DNA of 64,000 nt from Mytilinidion resinicola (lineage: Eukaryota; Ascomycota; Dothideomycetes; Mytilinidiales; Mytilinidiaceae), in the NCBI RefSeq assembly GCF_010093595.1, contig NW_022985448.1:587671-651670 (forward strand), written 5' to 3'. The position numbers and the translations under genes were made by a program. How positions within the stretch are numbered: the first letter of the stretch is position 1; each line of letters opens with the position of its first letter. Below are positions 1-10,003 of the stretch, piece after piece. The notes under the pieces were generated by a model. That model saw only the letters and a program-made list of their open reading frames with translations, was not told the DNA's origin and ran no database searches.

Positions 1-377
1 CCTACAAGCGCACAAAAGTCGTTTGGTTATGGGTCCGGAACGCCGTATTTCTGCTTTCTGCCTGTACCGCAGACATTTCATGGCAGCCAGATTGCCTCCG
101 ATAACGCCAATAATGAAGATCAAGGAGAGATAAGACAACAGAATAGCTGAGCCGTAAAAAAGCCAGCACCTCCATAACCGTTTTCTGTATCGTTCAAAAA
201 TACCCCAAAACCGACTCGCACGGTCGATGCCGATAACCACCCACCGATGCCCTTTACCGGCGCCAAAACGCCGCACAGGATGAATAATCTGTCGAATACA
301 GGAAAACATATCTGTAGGAGGAGAGAGGATCAGAGTCATGACTTTTGCGACTCCATCTGTACTAGATGAAGCTTCCC
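1..377. other. Intergenic, 3' flank of the bHLH gene
   Basis: No coding region with family resemblance is visible here. The stretch lies downstream of the bHLH gene on the - strand and probably holds its 3' UTR and whatever precedes the window. Confidence 0.5.
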
Positions 378-1745
378 TCAAGTCTGATTTTGAATCTTCA
401 AATTCATCACGTATTGCATAAGCGAGCAGTCGTCGCATTTGACGAGCGCCTGCAGCGCCTTGACTCTCGCTTTCAGCAGCTGGTTCTCGTCTGCCAGGTT
501 CTTCTTGTCCTTCTCGATCTGCCGGATGTACGCAGTCGCACTCGCGAGCACAACGGCTTTGCTCGGTTTCGATGGCGTCGGGAGGTCTTCGATGTCTGCG
601 CTGTCACAGACTCGCTGCTGATTCTGGTGCAGAGCTGGCACTACACGACGGAGGGAATCGAGCTGTGTGTTTAAGCTCTCGCGGTATTTGCGCTCGACCT
701 GGTTGTGTGGGAGTCTGCGGCGCGATTTGCCCTTTTCTTCGGGTAGAGGAGCTAGCTGATCCTCTGGTGAGCCATGCGACGACTCGGCTTCGCTCTTGAG
801 CCGGGGCTGAATTTCGGCGGAGCTGCTCTTGCTGAATTGGCGCCCGGAGGGCTCCCGCGAGGAGTCGCTCTCAGTGCGCTTCTTTATCCGCGATTGGATC
901 TCCACGACACCGTCGGGGATGTCTTGCGGATTCATGGTATTGAGCAGTGAGGAGTCAATTGTTGTCGGTGTTGGAAGGGCGTCGTCGAATAGGAATGGTG
1001 CACAGCCGCCTCCGCAGGTTGATGGATTAGGTGGAGTGCCTCCTTCAGAGTGATTCGGGCACAGTGGCGAGGTCCAGCAGGCTGAAATGGCGTCCGGATT
1101 GTCACCTTGCCTATTCCGCTTCTGTGTGGTTTCTGCGCTCGTATTTTGCACAGCGTTGCCCTGAGCTGTGGTCTTGGTGTTTGGAAATCCGGTAGGTCCG
1201 TTCGGAAAAGTCAGATCTTCCACAAAGCCAGCCTCTGAGGGCTTCGAGAACATGGAAGTGAAATCCTGGCTTTGATTTGGGTAAGTTCGCGACCTCTGGG
1301 GATTGGGCCTCTTTGTCGATGTGGATTGAGGGGACTGTGTAGCTCTCGAAGCTGGATGTTGCGATAGCGATTTGTTCGGTTGGAAGATAGTGTGTTCAGA
1401 TGCCGAGATTCCGGAGGTGGGTTCAGGCGATGATTCGGATGTGGAGTTTTCGCCGGCGATGGTGTCTCCAAACGGCTGGAGAACTTCCAGGTCGCTGAGG
1501 AAGTAGTCGTTAGGGTTATAGTAGGCGTCAGAAAAGAAATTGTCTCCTGTTCCAAGGAGCGAGCTCTCAAAAGCGCTCGTATCAGCGGACTCCTGGGCTA
1601 GCCCGAAGGACTGGCGCGCAGAAGTAGACGAGGAAGTGTTGGCATCGGACGAGCGGCCTGCCGTCGTTCGAGGAGCATCAGCCCACCGGTCGTTGGGCAG
1701 ATTGAGGCCCTCCTCAGTGAGGAAGGCATTCCAGTTGAGTGACAT
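378..1745 (-). CDS. bHLH transcription factor, SREBP-like basic region
   Basis: Single-exon gene for a 455-residue nuclear DNA-binding protein. Residues about 342-412 form a basic helix-loop-helix domain. The basic part reads HNQVERKYRESLN, with the His and Glu that contact E-box bases and a Tyr where most bHLH proteins have Arg; that Tyr marks the SREBP-type group, which can bind sterol-regulatory elements as well as E-boxes. The loop is long and Pro/Ser rich, as in several fungal family members. A leucine-rich stretch (about 412-435) follows helix 2 and probably extends the dimer. The N-terminal 340 residues are Ser/Thr/Pro rich and look disordered. No membrane segments are seen, so it is not a full SREBP. 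The start is the ATG at 1745 (MSLNWNAFLTEEGLN); the frame stays open upstream to 2072 but that part has leader-like composition. Target genes cannot be read from the sequence. Confidence 0.85.
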   Translation of the reverse strand: MSLNWNAFLTEEGLNLPNDRWADAPRTTAGRSSDANTSSSTSARQSFGLAQESADTSAFESSLLGTGDNFFSDAYYNPNDYFLSDLEVLQPFGDTIAGENSTSESSPEPTSGISASEHTIFQPNKSLSQHPASRATQSPQSTSTKRPNPQRSRTYPNQSQDFTSMFSKPSEAGFVEDLTFPNGPTGFPNTKTTAQGNAVQNTSAETTQKRNRQGDNPDAISACWTSPLCPNHSEGGTPPNPSTCGGGCAPFLFDDALPTPTTIDSSLLNTMNPQDIPDGVVEIQSRIKKRTESDSSREPSGRQFSKSSSAEIQPRLKSEAESSHGSPEDQLAPLPEEKGKSRRRLPHNQVERKYRESLNTQLDSLRRVVPALHQNQQRVCDSADIEDLPTPSKPSKAVVLASATAYIRQIEKDKKNLADENQLLKARVKALQALVKCDDCSLMQYVMNLKIQNQT

Positions 1746-2452
1746 CGTGAGAGCGGCACACAGTCGTGACAATGGGCTGTTGCTGCTCAGGAGAGGTAGA
1801 CAAAGGGCAGCCAGATACCGGGGGGCAAGCAAGTTTCTCCGCGCCGATACGTAGTAGGGCTGGTGATAGCACGAAGACCACTGGGGGCAAATCAGGAGCG
1901 TGTCGTCAGATGGCCGTGCCGGCGGGTGGTCGTGCTGGATGTAAGTAGGAATGCAGGTGGTGGAGAGACACTGGCGGGGAGCGAGGAGGAAACTTCTGCT
2001 ACAGAGCGTGCAGTGCCGGGTGGTTGGGCGCGCGGCAAGGCTCCGGCGGCTCCTCGTGCTTATGACTGACACGGAACGATGTTTTGACGGCGGGACTCTG
2101 AGGGAGGGTGCTTCGGCAGGTGCTAGGTGCGGCTAAAGGGGCAGATGGAGATGGTCCGGCTGCAGATGAGAGCGTCTCGACGTGCCTGTCAGCTGCTGGG
2201 GCTTCCGTTGGATGGCAAGCGGAAGCGTCTTTGCAGACAGAGGACAGAATGATGGCCCCTCTGGAACTTCGGCAGCTCGGATTTCGCGAAGCTGAGGGCG
2301 GTTGCGTCTCAATGGTGGGGCCTGTGAATAGTCAGACCACTGCAAGCCATGTGGCCTGATCTTTGCACATCTAGACCTTGGCGGGCGCTGGATCGCGATT
2401 GCTCTTAACCAAGCCGGGGTCCGTCGATATTGCGCAGCGAAAGCACAGCATC

Positions 2453-3004
2453 ATGTCGAATTCGAACACAAACAAGCAGAGAAAGCAGCTGGCGGGCGAG
2501 AGGACGTTGCGGACCACCACTCGACCCCCAGAAACCACGAGAAACTCTGGCGCTAACGTAGCGATCGCCGACCGCCCGTTGGCAAGCCTCCCGTCCCAGG
2601 CGTCCCAGGCGTCCCCGTCTCTCGGCGCCGCCCGCGAGCTTCCTCCACCGTCTTTCCAACTCCACGCTGCTGAGCACACCGAGTTCTGCCAGGTCACCGC
2701 CGTCCTCAACGAAGCCAGCACCGGCGCGGGTCACCTGGCACCCACACATTCTCATCACCACCACCACGCGCTGCCCACCGAGGCCATTCCCGCCCTAGAC
2801 ACCTTCAAGCGGAACTGGTACCAGGACTGGTTCAAGGACCGCTCCGTTGAGAAGACTGACCCCTATGGCTTCACTTCTGCTGGGACAAGTACCGCGACAA
2901 GCCCGAATGTCAGCAGAGCCGGCACCCCAGTACCCGCAGTGGGCGGCAACTATGCCACTGCACGCCGCCAAAGTCTGGACCAACAGCACGCAGCGACTGG
3001 CTAG
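2453..3004 (+). CDS. Hypothetical protein, 183 residues, conserved-looking C-terminal half
   Basis: Family not recognised. From the first ATG (2453) the frame gives 183 residues. The N-terminal half is Ser/Thr/Ala/Pro rich with a run of five His (about residues 102-109). The C-terminal 75 residues look more constrained: LDTFKRNWYQDWFKDRSVEK (aromatic and charged), then a Ser/Thr/Gly/Ala tail ending in RRQSLDQQ, a possible basophilic kinase site. There is no signal peptide or membrane segment. The gene is divergent from the bHLH gene, with 707 bp between the starts. Codon use and length make it likely to be real; a small intron near either end cannot be excluded. Confidence 0.5.
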   Translation: MSNSNTNKQRKQLAGERTLRTTTRPPETTRNSGANVAIADRPLASLPSQASQASPSLGAARELPPPSFQLHAAEHTEFCQVTAVLNEASTGAGHLAPTHSHHHHHALPTEAIPALDTFKRNWYQDWFKDRSVEKTDPYGFTSAGTSTATSPNVSRAGTPVPAVGGNYATARRQSLDQQHAATG

Positions 3005-3292
3005 GTGAGATTGTGAGAAGCACAGCGCTGACCCGGTCGAGTCTTGCAGTATTCGTGATATTATTGTATTGACGGCGTTGGGAGTCTTATAAGTGTGTCT
3101 TCTGAGAGGCTCTTTTTCACAGGCTTTAACGTGAGAATAGGCGTTATATTGAGCATGATTCGCGGGAAATGGTCATGAGTTGACGAGTGTACGAATCATG
3201 AGAAGGCTACGTGTTAGCGAACCTGCAATAATGAAACCACTTCACATCAGTAGCAGTTAGATTCAAATGCAGGCCATAATACATATCTGTTG

Positions 3293-3362
3293 AAGGCGAT
3301 CGTATCTATGAAGGTGATCGTATCTACTAAGGGTGATCATATCTCTAAAAGGCCATCATATC
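3293..3362. repeat. Degenerate ~18-bp tandem repeat
   Basis: Four diverged units around the core GGTGATCGTATCTA follow one another (GGCGATCGTATCTATGAA, GGTGATCGTATCTACTAA, GGTGATCATATCTCTAAA, GGCCATCATATC). They differ mostly by transitions. No function is evident. Confidence 0.6.
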
Positions 3363-3602
3363 CGGCCTTGTCACGCCTCCCCCAATATTCCCGAGTCATC
3401 CCCGCAATCTCTAAAAAAGAAAAGCTACGAGGATACATGGGTGGGCGCGGGAATCTCCTTGCACGGCAAATCCTTCCGGTAAATATCGTTCCAAAGTTCT
3501 AGAACTCCATCTGCCAGGTTCAGCACCCAGACTAGCCAAGAATAACTCAGACACTTATCATTCATCATTTGAAAGCTCAAGAAATCCTCCGAAAGGCCCA
3601 TG

Positions 3603-3775
3603 CAGTACGAAGATATGTTTGGACATTCGTTGCAACTGCTTGGGGTACCCTGACAAGCTTTGGAAACTCCAATAGGATATAAAGGTCGGCGCAGTGGAAA
3701 TTAGAATATCTTCTGACTACTTGAAGATGGTTTACCTAGTTAGGGCACTCCTTACAGGCGGTGTCCAGAGACCAA
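3603..3775. repeat. Dispersed repeat, copy 1 (intergenic)
   Basis: About 170 bp that align colinearly with 4618-4800. Shared landmarks in order: CTTGGGGTACCC, an AAGCTTTGGAAACTCC/GGCTTTTGAGACTCC block, ATCTTCTGACT/ATCGTCTGACT, and GGGCACTCCTTACAG/GGGCACCCCTCACAG. There are no visible terminal inverted repeats. A likely third copy begins near 39205 and a weak one near 44900. Confidence 0.6.
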
Positions 3776-4126
3776 AAGTGAAGCGAGAGCAATCGTATAT
3801 CCGTGTGCCCAAACTCATGACTTAGTACTGTATTATTGTCGTGTGTCCTACAAAGGTATTCTCGTCACATTTAGCCTCTCCATCCTCCCGCCCCATCCGG
3901 CGCCGTCAAACGCCATCGCGTCGTCCCTACGCATCATTCCTGACGACAGGCCCCACGTGCCGTCTGCATAACTTTATGACTCGTGCGAGACCCCTTCATC
4001 CCGCGCTGTCGTCCAATCAAACCACAGGTATCACCAATGCCATGTTGACACTCAGCACCATCGCACTTGCAAGCCTGATAACCGCAAGCCATCCACCAAC
4101 GCCATACGCCTCGCCTTGAATAAACG

Positions 4127-4978
4127 CTACACCATCGACGTCGCCGTAACCGCCCTCTCACTTGTCTCACTCGTCTCACGACTAGCTTCTTCAGACGCGT
4201 CTCCCTTCGCTTTCGTCGACTGGATGATCGGCCGGTGGCAGAGCGGGCAGTACTCGTTCCAGCGCGAGTACCAGTCATCTAAACACTGTTGATGAAAAGG
4301 ATGCAAACAGCCCAATCCGCGGATGTTTGCTGCGTCTTCAATTTCCTCGAGGCAGATGACACTATCACTAATCAGCCTTTAACCCCTACAAAGTCTTCAG
4401 AATTCTCTTTACCATAATGGATTCTGAGCAATGGTGATCTCTGGGTGCTCAGCAGTCTGCTTGCTCATCCAGTCGACAAAGTGCTGTGGTTTGATGGATT
4501 TGTCGAGCCGCGCCATGCGCTTCTTCTTATGCTCTTCTTTGGAGGAGGCGGTTTCGGCGGGGTGTAGGCGGGGGAGGATGAGAGCACTATTGACAGTAAG
4601 CTTGATGTCCTAAAAGGTACAGTACCATGGCATAAGTTGGGCACTCCTTGTATCTACTTGGGGTACCCCGATAGGCTTTTGAGACTCCAAATCCGATATA
4701 AGACTACACGTAGCAGAAATAGCGCTATCGTCTGACTGACCGAAGACATACTAGCCAGGGCACCCCTCACAGTGGTGTCGAGCGAGCAAGTGAGATAGAC
4801 GGGCATGCGTCTCTGAAGAGATTGAATTGAATGGGATGTAGAGGATCCAAAAGGGAAACGCTTACATTGCTATCAATATCACCAGCACAACGACGAAGAG
4901 AGCGGGAAGTACAATGGCGATGGTGGTGGTGCTGGCGCTTGTGTGGTCGGAAGAGTCGGTGGATGTGTTGTTTGCCAT
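4127..4978 (-). CDS. Membrane-anchored RING-H2 protein (putative E3 ubiquitin ligase)
   Basis: Reconstructed from three exons on the - strand: 4978-4866, 4586-4413 and 4361-4127, joined in phase to give 173 residues. Exon 1 encodes a short luminal-looking N terminus rich in Ser/Thr and Asn, then one hydrophobic segment (about residues 20-37, IAIVLPALFVVVLVILIA). Exon 2 is basic and cytosolic. The RING-H2 finger begins at C96: CVIC, then a CLHPFHQQC block and CPLC, with the Cys/His spacing intact only when intron 2 is removed, because the first Cys codon is split by it. The Ser/Thr-rich tail follows. Such single-pass RING proteins usually recruit E2 enzymes at an internal membrane; substrates cannot be inferred. 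Intron 1 (4587-4865, 279 nt) is unusually long for this genome and contains copy 2 of the dispersed repeat. Confidence 0.7.
4618..4800. repeat. Dispersed repeat, copy 2, inside intron 1 of the RING gene
   Basis: Colinear match to 3603-3775 across about 175 bp (see copy 1). It makes up most of the 279-nt first intron of the RING-finger gene. Without it the intron would be about 100 nt, close to its neighbours in size. Confidence 0.55.
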
Positions 4979-6069
4979 CTCTCATAGATTGGTAAATGCC
5001 GTCGCAGACTTTGATATTGAGGTTTGCCTCGGATTTCGAGAAAGAGGTCAATATCTAGATTTATCGAGGATACTTAAACGTGACGTGATCGATAAAACAA
5101 TCTAGCCTTTGACTGTTGACAATCCAGGCGCAAACAGCCTCTCAAACCCAAAATCGTCCTGGTTGCTCCTCATACATCCCCTCGCACGGACACCCGCCAG
5201 TATATGAGCTATCTGGAGACTCCAGTTGGCGTAGGCATGGATATGCCCAGAACGGCTTTCTCTCGCACTCCAGACCCTTCGCGAAAGATGCCGCACATGA
5301 GCAGTAAAGAACTTTATTTCGCTGTCCTGAGGATGGGTGTGCCCCTCACCTGATGCCATTAAAAAGGACCCTGTGAAGAGGTCGCGCCACCGGGCCGGGC
5401 TGGGTTCGCGTGATCATTCATGCGGCAAGCCGACTCGTGCAGGAGGGACTCGGCAATGCCTCGGGCAGAAAGAGGCAGAAGATGCTTGAATCTTGTGTGA
5501 CGGGTGGTTGCACATGCTGGCGAGGCTGTGAGAGCGTGCGTCGCTGGTTGGTGGAGCTGGGGGCACGGCGTCTGCATCTTCGTTGTTGCTGAATTCTTCG
5601 AGGGAACGATGAGCGGGGTTAGGATGGTTCTGTCACTCATAGCTGTATTGAGAGGGGTTATGCGCCAGTGATATCATTTTCGTGTGATTGAGATGCTGTC
5701 TCGGGAGCGGGGGCGGGGTGCAGCAGTGAGGGGTTCTGCGTGACAAGGGAGCTCCATCGTGGATGCAACGAGCTTGCCCGTCTTCAATTGCTATGAAGTG
5801 GACACAAGACGGTTATCGCAAAGCGTAAGATAGCTCTTGGGCTCTCAAGTACGAAGTTTTGATTATGTAGTTTTGAAGTGAGCAACACCCATCGAAGCCT
5901 CCTCCTCAGTATCCCAGACGCCACAGCTCCATAAGAAAGACAAGATCAACCTGCCTCAATGCCTGAAACTTCATCAAATGAGTTCATGACTGAGTATGAG
6001 ACCCGCATCCGTTACCGCAGCTAGCCCATCGGCTCCGCCCATCCCGTCCGGATATCCACAGCCACCTGC
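4979..6069. other. Intergenic, no gene seen
   Basis: Short open frames here lack ATG starts, domains or plausible splice partners. It should include the RING gene promoter and the 3' end of the two-repeat protein gene. Confidence 0.45.
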
Positions 6070-6672
6070 CTAGCTCTTCACCACGGCGACGAGGTAGTTC
6101 TCACCACCCACCGCCACTGCATGCACGAGCACATCCTCGCCGTACGCCCAGTCTTTCTGTCCGCTGAACTCATCGTACTCCGCAAAGTCTGTCTTCTTCA
6201 CGTCCTCATCGAGCAAGGTGCTTGCTGCCTTCTTTGCCGCCTCCTCGCGTCCCTTGTATGTTCCCTCGATAGTTGTCTCGCGCTTGCCGCCGCTGCGATC
6301 AAGATTGTAGTGGACAGTTGTCTGCAGGATGTGGAATAGAGGGCCCTCGACTTTTCCGTCCGCATTGCCCTCGAGGTTGGCATCGTTCGGCGTTGTCTCG
6401 ATGGCTACGGTGAGGTTCTCGCCGTCGGTGACTTGGGCGAAGACCTGGAGGCCATCCGGGTGCTTCCACTCGCCGCTGCCGTCCTTCACGTCATAGACTT
6501 CGAACATGGCTTTCTCGTAGCCTTCGTCGATGAGAGCGGTCCTAGCGGCGGCTTTCGCAGCGGCGAGGTCGGTGAAGGTACTGCGGATGGCGACCTTTTG
6601 GGTAGCGCCGGTGGGGTCGTTCTTGATGTCGTTGACCGTGCGCTTGATGTGGTAGAGGTTTTCGCCTGCCAT
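6070..6672 (-). CDS. Small protein with two homologous repeats
   Basis: Single exon, 200 residues from the ATG at 6672. The protein is two copies of one roughly 95-residue unit. Repeat 1 (about 7-105) has HIKRTVNDIKND, a central AAAKAAARTALIDEGYEK helix, FEVYDVKDG and DGENLTVAIETTP. Repeat 2 (about 112-200) has HILQTTVHYNLDR, REEAAKKAASTLLDEDVKK, FAEYDEFSG and GGENYLVAVVKS. Each unit pairs an alanine-rich helix with predicted beta strands. It has no signal peptide or membrane segment, so it is probably cytosolic. It resembles unnamed fungal proteins; no catalytic motif is visible and I assign no function. The frame is open upstream to 6783 but the added residues have no family look. Confidence 0.75.
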   Translation of the reverse strand: MAGENLYHIKRTVNDIKNDPTGATQKVAIRSTFTDLAAAKAAARTALIDEGYEKAMFEVYDVKDGSGEWKHPDGLQVFAQVTDGENLTVAIETTPNDANLEGNADGKVEGPLFHILQTTVHYNLDRSGGKRETTIEGTYKGREEAAKKAASTLLDEDVKKTDFAEYDEFSGQKDWAYGEDVLVHAVAVGGENYLVAVVKS

Positions 6673-6905
6673 TGTGATTGATGATGGGGAGTTGATTGTG
6701 TAGGTTGTGGATGGGCAGTATTTGTCGTTGGTGTTCAAGATAATGTTGCAGGTTGGTACCTTTGTACTTGAGTGAGGAAGCAAAGGTGATAAGTACTAGA
6801 AAATTCTAGCATCACCTGGTAGGTTGTGGCCTGGTCGACAAGTTTGCCTGGATGCTCGTGACCGCGGTGGTGTGACAATAACTATGTCACTTTGTCCTTT
6901 GACGT

Positions 6906-6913
6906 ATTTGATT
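6906..6913. repeat. Target-site duplication, left (ATTTGATT)
   Basis: ATTTGATT directly precedes the left TIR and is repeated directly after the right TIR at 10115-10122. An 8-bp duplication fits the 8-11 bp range of Mutator-like elements. Confidence 0.85.
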
Positions 6914-7021
6914 GGGCGTTGCTTCTCCCACACCCCCTAATTCCTAGATGTACACCCCCTTTTCACTACACGTACACCCCCTCCCCTCCTGTCGTTTCAC
7001 CACCTTCTGATTGGCTCGGAG
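6914..7021 (+). repeat. MULE left terminal inverted repeat
   Basis: Begins GGGCGTTGCTTCTCCCACAC and runs to the GATTGGCTCGGAG block. The reverse complement of 10004-10114 matches it base for base except in a homopolymer C/G run. Confidence 0.9.
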
Positions 7022-7143
7022 GGGTGCTCCGGAGCCTCCGATTCGCTCGCTTAATTCGCTTACCAATTCCAAATACTCTCTCCAAATGCGGCGTGTACAC
7101 AAGCAATTACAACCTCATCCTCCACCTCCACAATACACTCACC

Positions 7144-9731
7144 ATGGCCCTCCAGCCGCCACCTACACGGTCCTACAACACCCTAGAGGAAGCTGATGAA
7201 GCGCTCACAGAGCACGCAAAGGCTCAAGGCTACGGCTTCGTAAAGTTCCGCTCCAAACCTGATAAAACACCGGCCAAGGCGACGAGGAAAGTATGGTTTC
7301 GATGCTGCTTTAGTGGCAGCACAGAGATTGTTGCCCGTGAGCGTATAACCTTATCTAGGTTGAAGGGCTGTCAGATGTATGGTACACTCACTCGACAGCC
7401 TCCTGGCTATGATGGTAAACGTATGTGGCTATAGGAGACGATGGAGGCAGCTCACAACGACCATTCTCCTACACTCAAACCAACAGCAGTTGCATGCAAT
7501 AGGAAGCGCTCAGCATTAATAAACACCCTCATTCGAGCTAATATATTAAGTGGAACAAGACCTACAGAAACGTATACAAAGCTGCTGAAGAAAGGAGTAA
7601 CTATTACCATCCAAGACATTCGAAACGAGCGATCTTAGTACCGTAACGAGCTTCTCGGTGGCCTCACGCCTATACAGGCGCTCCTCAATACGCTGGAAAT
7701 ATCTACATTCCCTGCGTCTGACAGCCGAGAGAGGAAGTACGTATACAGCTATACAAAGGATCAACAGAACCGTATTAATCACCTCTTCTTTGCTCATCCA
7801 GATTCCATCGAGATTCTACAGTCGAACTACGACGTTATACTCATGGACTGCACCTACAAGACTAATAGGTTCGGCATGCCGTTCCTCCATATAACCGGTG
7901 TAACGTGCACAAGCAACAACTTCGAGATTGGCTACTGCTTCATTCCTAGAGAGAAGGAAGCAAACTACAACTGGGCAGTACAACAGCTCTTTAACCTCTT
8001 TCAACGCTATTCTATCACGCCACGCGTTTTCTTAACAGATAAGGAACAAGCTCTAAGGAACGCACTACGTCAACAATGGCCTACAGTCCCGCGCCTCTTG
8101 TGTGTATGGCACATCAACAAGAACATTAACACCAAGCTAGTAGACGTATACAAGGATAAACCGACATTCCCTGTAGGCCATGCTAATGCGCCGATGGAGA
8201 ATGACACGGAAGAACAGAAGGTGGCGAAGGAAAAGAAGCAGCAAAAGAAAAAGAGTGAATTCATGATCCGTTAGAGCCCTATACAGAAGCTGGAGGACTG
8301 TATTCAATTTAATAAGGCTTAGAAGAAGCTTCTTAACGACTATAAGGAGAGGCCTAGCCTTGTAGAGTATATGGAGGAGGAGTGGTGGCCGTGTAAGTGG
8401 GTATAGGCGACTTGCTACACTCGAACAGCTCGACATTTTAGAACCACGTAAGTGTCTTCTCATATCCTATTTCTCGATCAATCTTTAAGCTCTCTTCTTA
8501 TCCTCTTCAGCGCTGCTTGTTCTACGTGTCAACAAACCCCTTATGAAGTTTAGGCTTCAAATTCGCACGTCTTGGTGTTGAGATTTAGATCGAGCAGATG
8601 CAAATTTAGGTGTATAATGCTAACCGAGTTTCTCACAGTGTTACATCACGGAACAAGGGCGCGCACGGCCTACTCAAGGGCTTCCTCCAGGTGTCAACTG
8701 GCCATCTATTCGACGTACTCCTCAACATCCAGAACCTCATCCTCACTACCAAATCAAAATACGAGGACCACAAGGCGAAGTGGCATGCTAGAACTCGTTA
8801 TGATGTCAATGAGAAGGAATTCCGTGATCTACTCCATACAATTACACCGCAGGCGTTGGTCCTCCTCAAGAAGCAACTCAAGAAGGCGAAATCGAATGAA
8901 TACAACCCGAACAACTGCACTCATACGTTTACATCAATATACGGCATGCCATGCGCTCATAAGCTCCATGAACCTCTACACCGAGCGCTTGCTACTACTC
9001 CTCTGGATCCAGTACTGTATATACAGCCGGAAGAGATAGATCACCACTGGTGGTTTGCTCGGCCAGGTATACAGCAGCCGGCTATTCCTTTTGGCCCGTT
9101 TGAAGATGTACTTGATCCTGCTGTTGTTGAGCGTCGGCGAGGCCGCCCTCCTGGTGAGAGGAGAGGCCACCATACGTACAATAGTACACAGAGAGAGCCA
9201 TCACGATTTGAGATTGCTATGGGTACAGGTTTTGCAGCTCGACGTGGAGGTGAACAGAACGGACAACCAGGCACAGCTCTACGACACCTGCCCGCTTCTC
9301 TACAGCAAAATACGACCATCCCTGTCGCTCAGAATGCCCCTCAGTCGACGGCTACAGTCTCTACGACCCGTATTGATATTTCTCAAATCGATCCGGCCCT
9401 TCTTGAGCCTACACAAGCTCCTACAGCTACACCTACACAACCTCCTACACAACCTCCTGCAGCTGCACCTACAGCTGCACCTACAGCTGCTCCTACGGCT
9501 GCCTATACAGGTAAGAAGCGTGGCCGCCCTCCTGGTGCGAAGGATAAGGCACCACGGAAAAAGCCACAAGCTCGGAGGCAAGACAGTGCTCAGCCTCATC
9601 CTCAGCCTCATCCTCAGCCGCAGCTCAGCCGTGAGGAGCTCCTACGTCAGCTTGCGGCGTATGATGAAGATATTGAGGCGGAAATTAATCGAGATATTGA
9701 GCAGGTGGAGTCGGTGATGCGAGGGGGCTAG
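7144..9731 (+). pseudogene. MULE transposase, interrupted by five in-frame TAG codons
   Basis: Two exons, 7144-8447 and 8639-9731, with a 191-nt intron (donor GTAAGT, a CTAAC branch site, acceptor CACAG). They join in phase to 798 codon positions. In order: a FAR1/WRKY-GCM1-like N-terminal zinc-binding region; the MULE DDE core with the first Asp in DCTYKTN and the second in FLTDKEQ; a WHIN motif; after the intron VTSRNKGAHGLLK and STGHL; a SWIM-type zinc motif (CTH...GMPCAH); then a low-complexity tail with two AT-hooks (RRGRPPG, KKRGRPPG) between Thr/Pro/Ala and His-Pro-Gln repeats. TAG stops lie at 7432, 7636, 8272, 8320 and 8404, all in one frame. No TAA, TGA or frameshift is seen. At least three sit where related transposases have Trp. 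RIP (TGG to TAG) is the simplest cause. Confidence 0.85.
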
Positions 9732-9832
9732 GCTTGATGCAAAGGAGCCGTAATAAGGTGAGGTTTTGACAGGTTTGGCATGCTTGTAGGCACGTAGGCA
9801 CTTCTAGAATAGAAATTCTATTCTATACTTAT

Positions 9833-9967
9833 ACTTATACTTATACTTATACTACGTGAGCTTGTACGTGAGCTCGTACGTGAGGCTATACAAATCGGCG
9901 AGGCTACACAAATCGGCGAGGCTGCACGAATCGGAAAGGCTGCACGCCGATTTATATAGCCTCACGT
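9833..9967. repeat. Subterminal repeat array of the MULE
   Basis: Between the gene and the right TIR lie a TATACT hexamer run (about 9833-9853), three units of GTACGTGAGCT type (about 9853-9885), and four diverged units of CACAAATCGGCGAGGCT type (about 9888-9945). The block 9879-9903 is repeated inverted at 9945-9967 (ACGTGAGGCTATACAAATCG against CGATTTATATAGCCTCACGT), so it can fold into a hairpin. Subterminal arrays of this sort often serve as transposase-binding sites. Confidence 0.6.
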
Positions 9968-10003
9968 GATGTATAGGTGAATGCCCGGAGCTCCGGCGTA
10001 GTG

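Larger units (their letters stand above)
3005..4126. other. Intergenic with short repeats
   Basis: No supportable gene. It contains a degenerate short tandem repeat (3293-3362) and the first copy of a dispersed repeat (about 3603-3775); both are listed separately. Confidence 0.5.

Noticed and set aside
1746..2072. 109-codon upstream extension of the bHLH frame
   Set aside because: Open and in frame, but the composition changes sharply before MSLNWNAFL; read as 5' leader.
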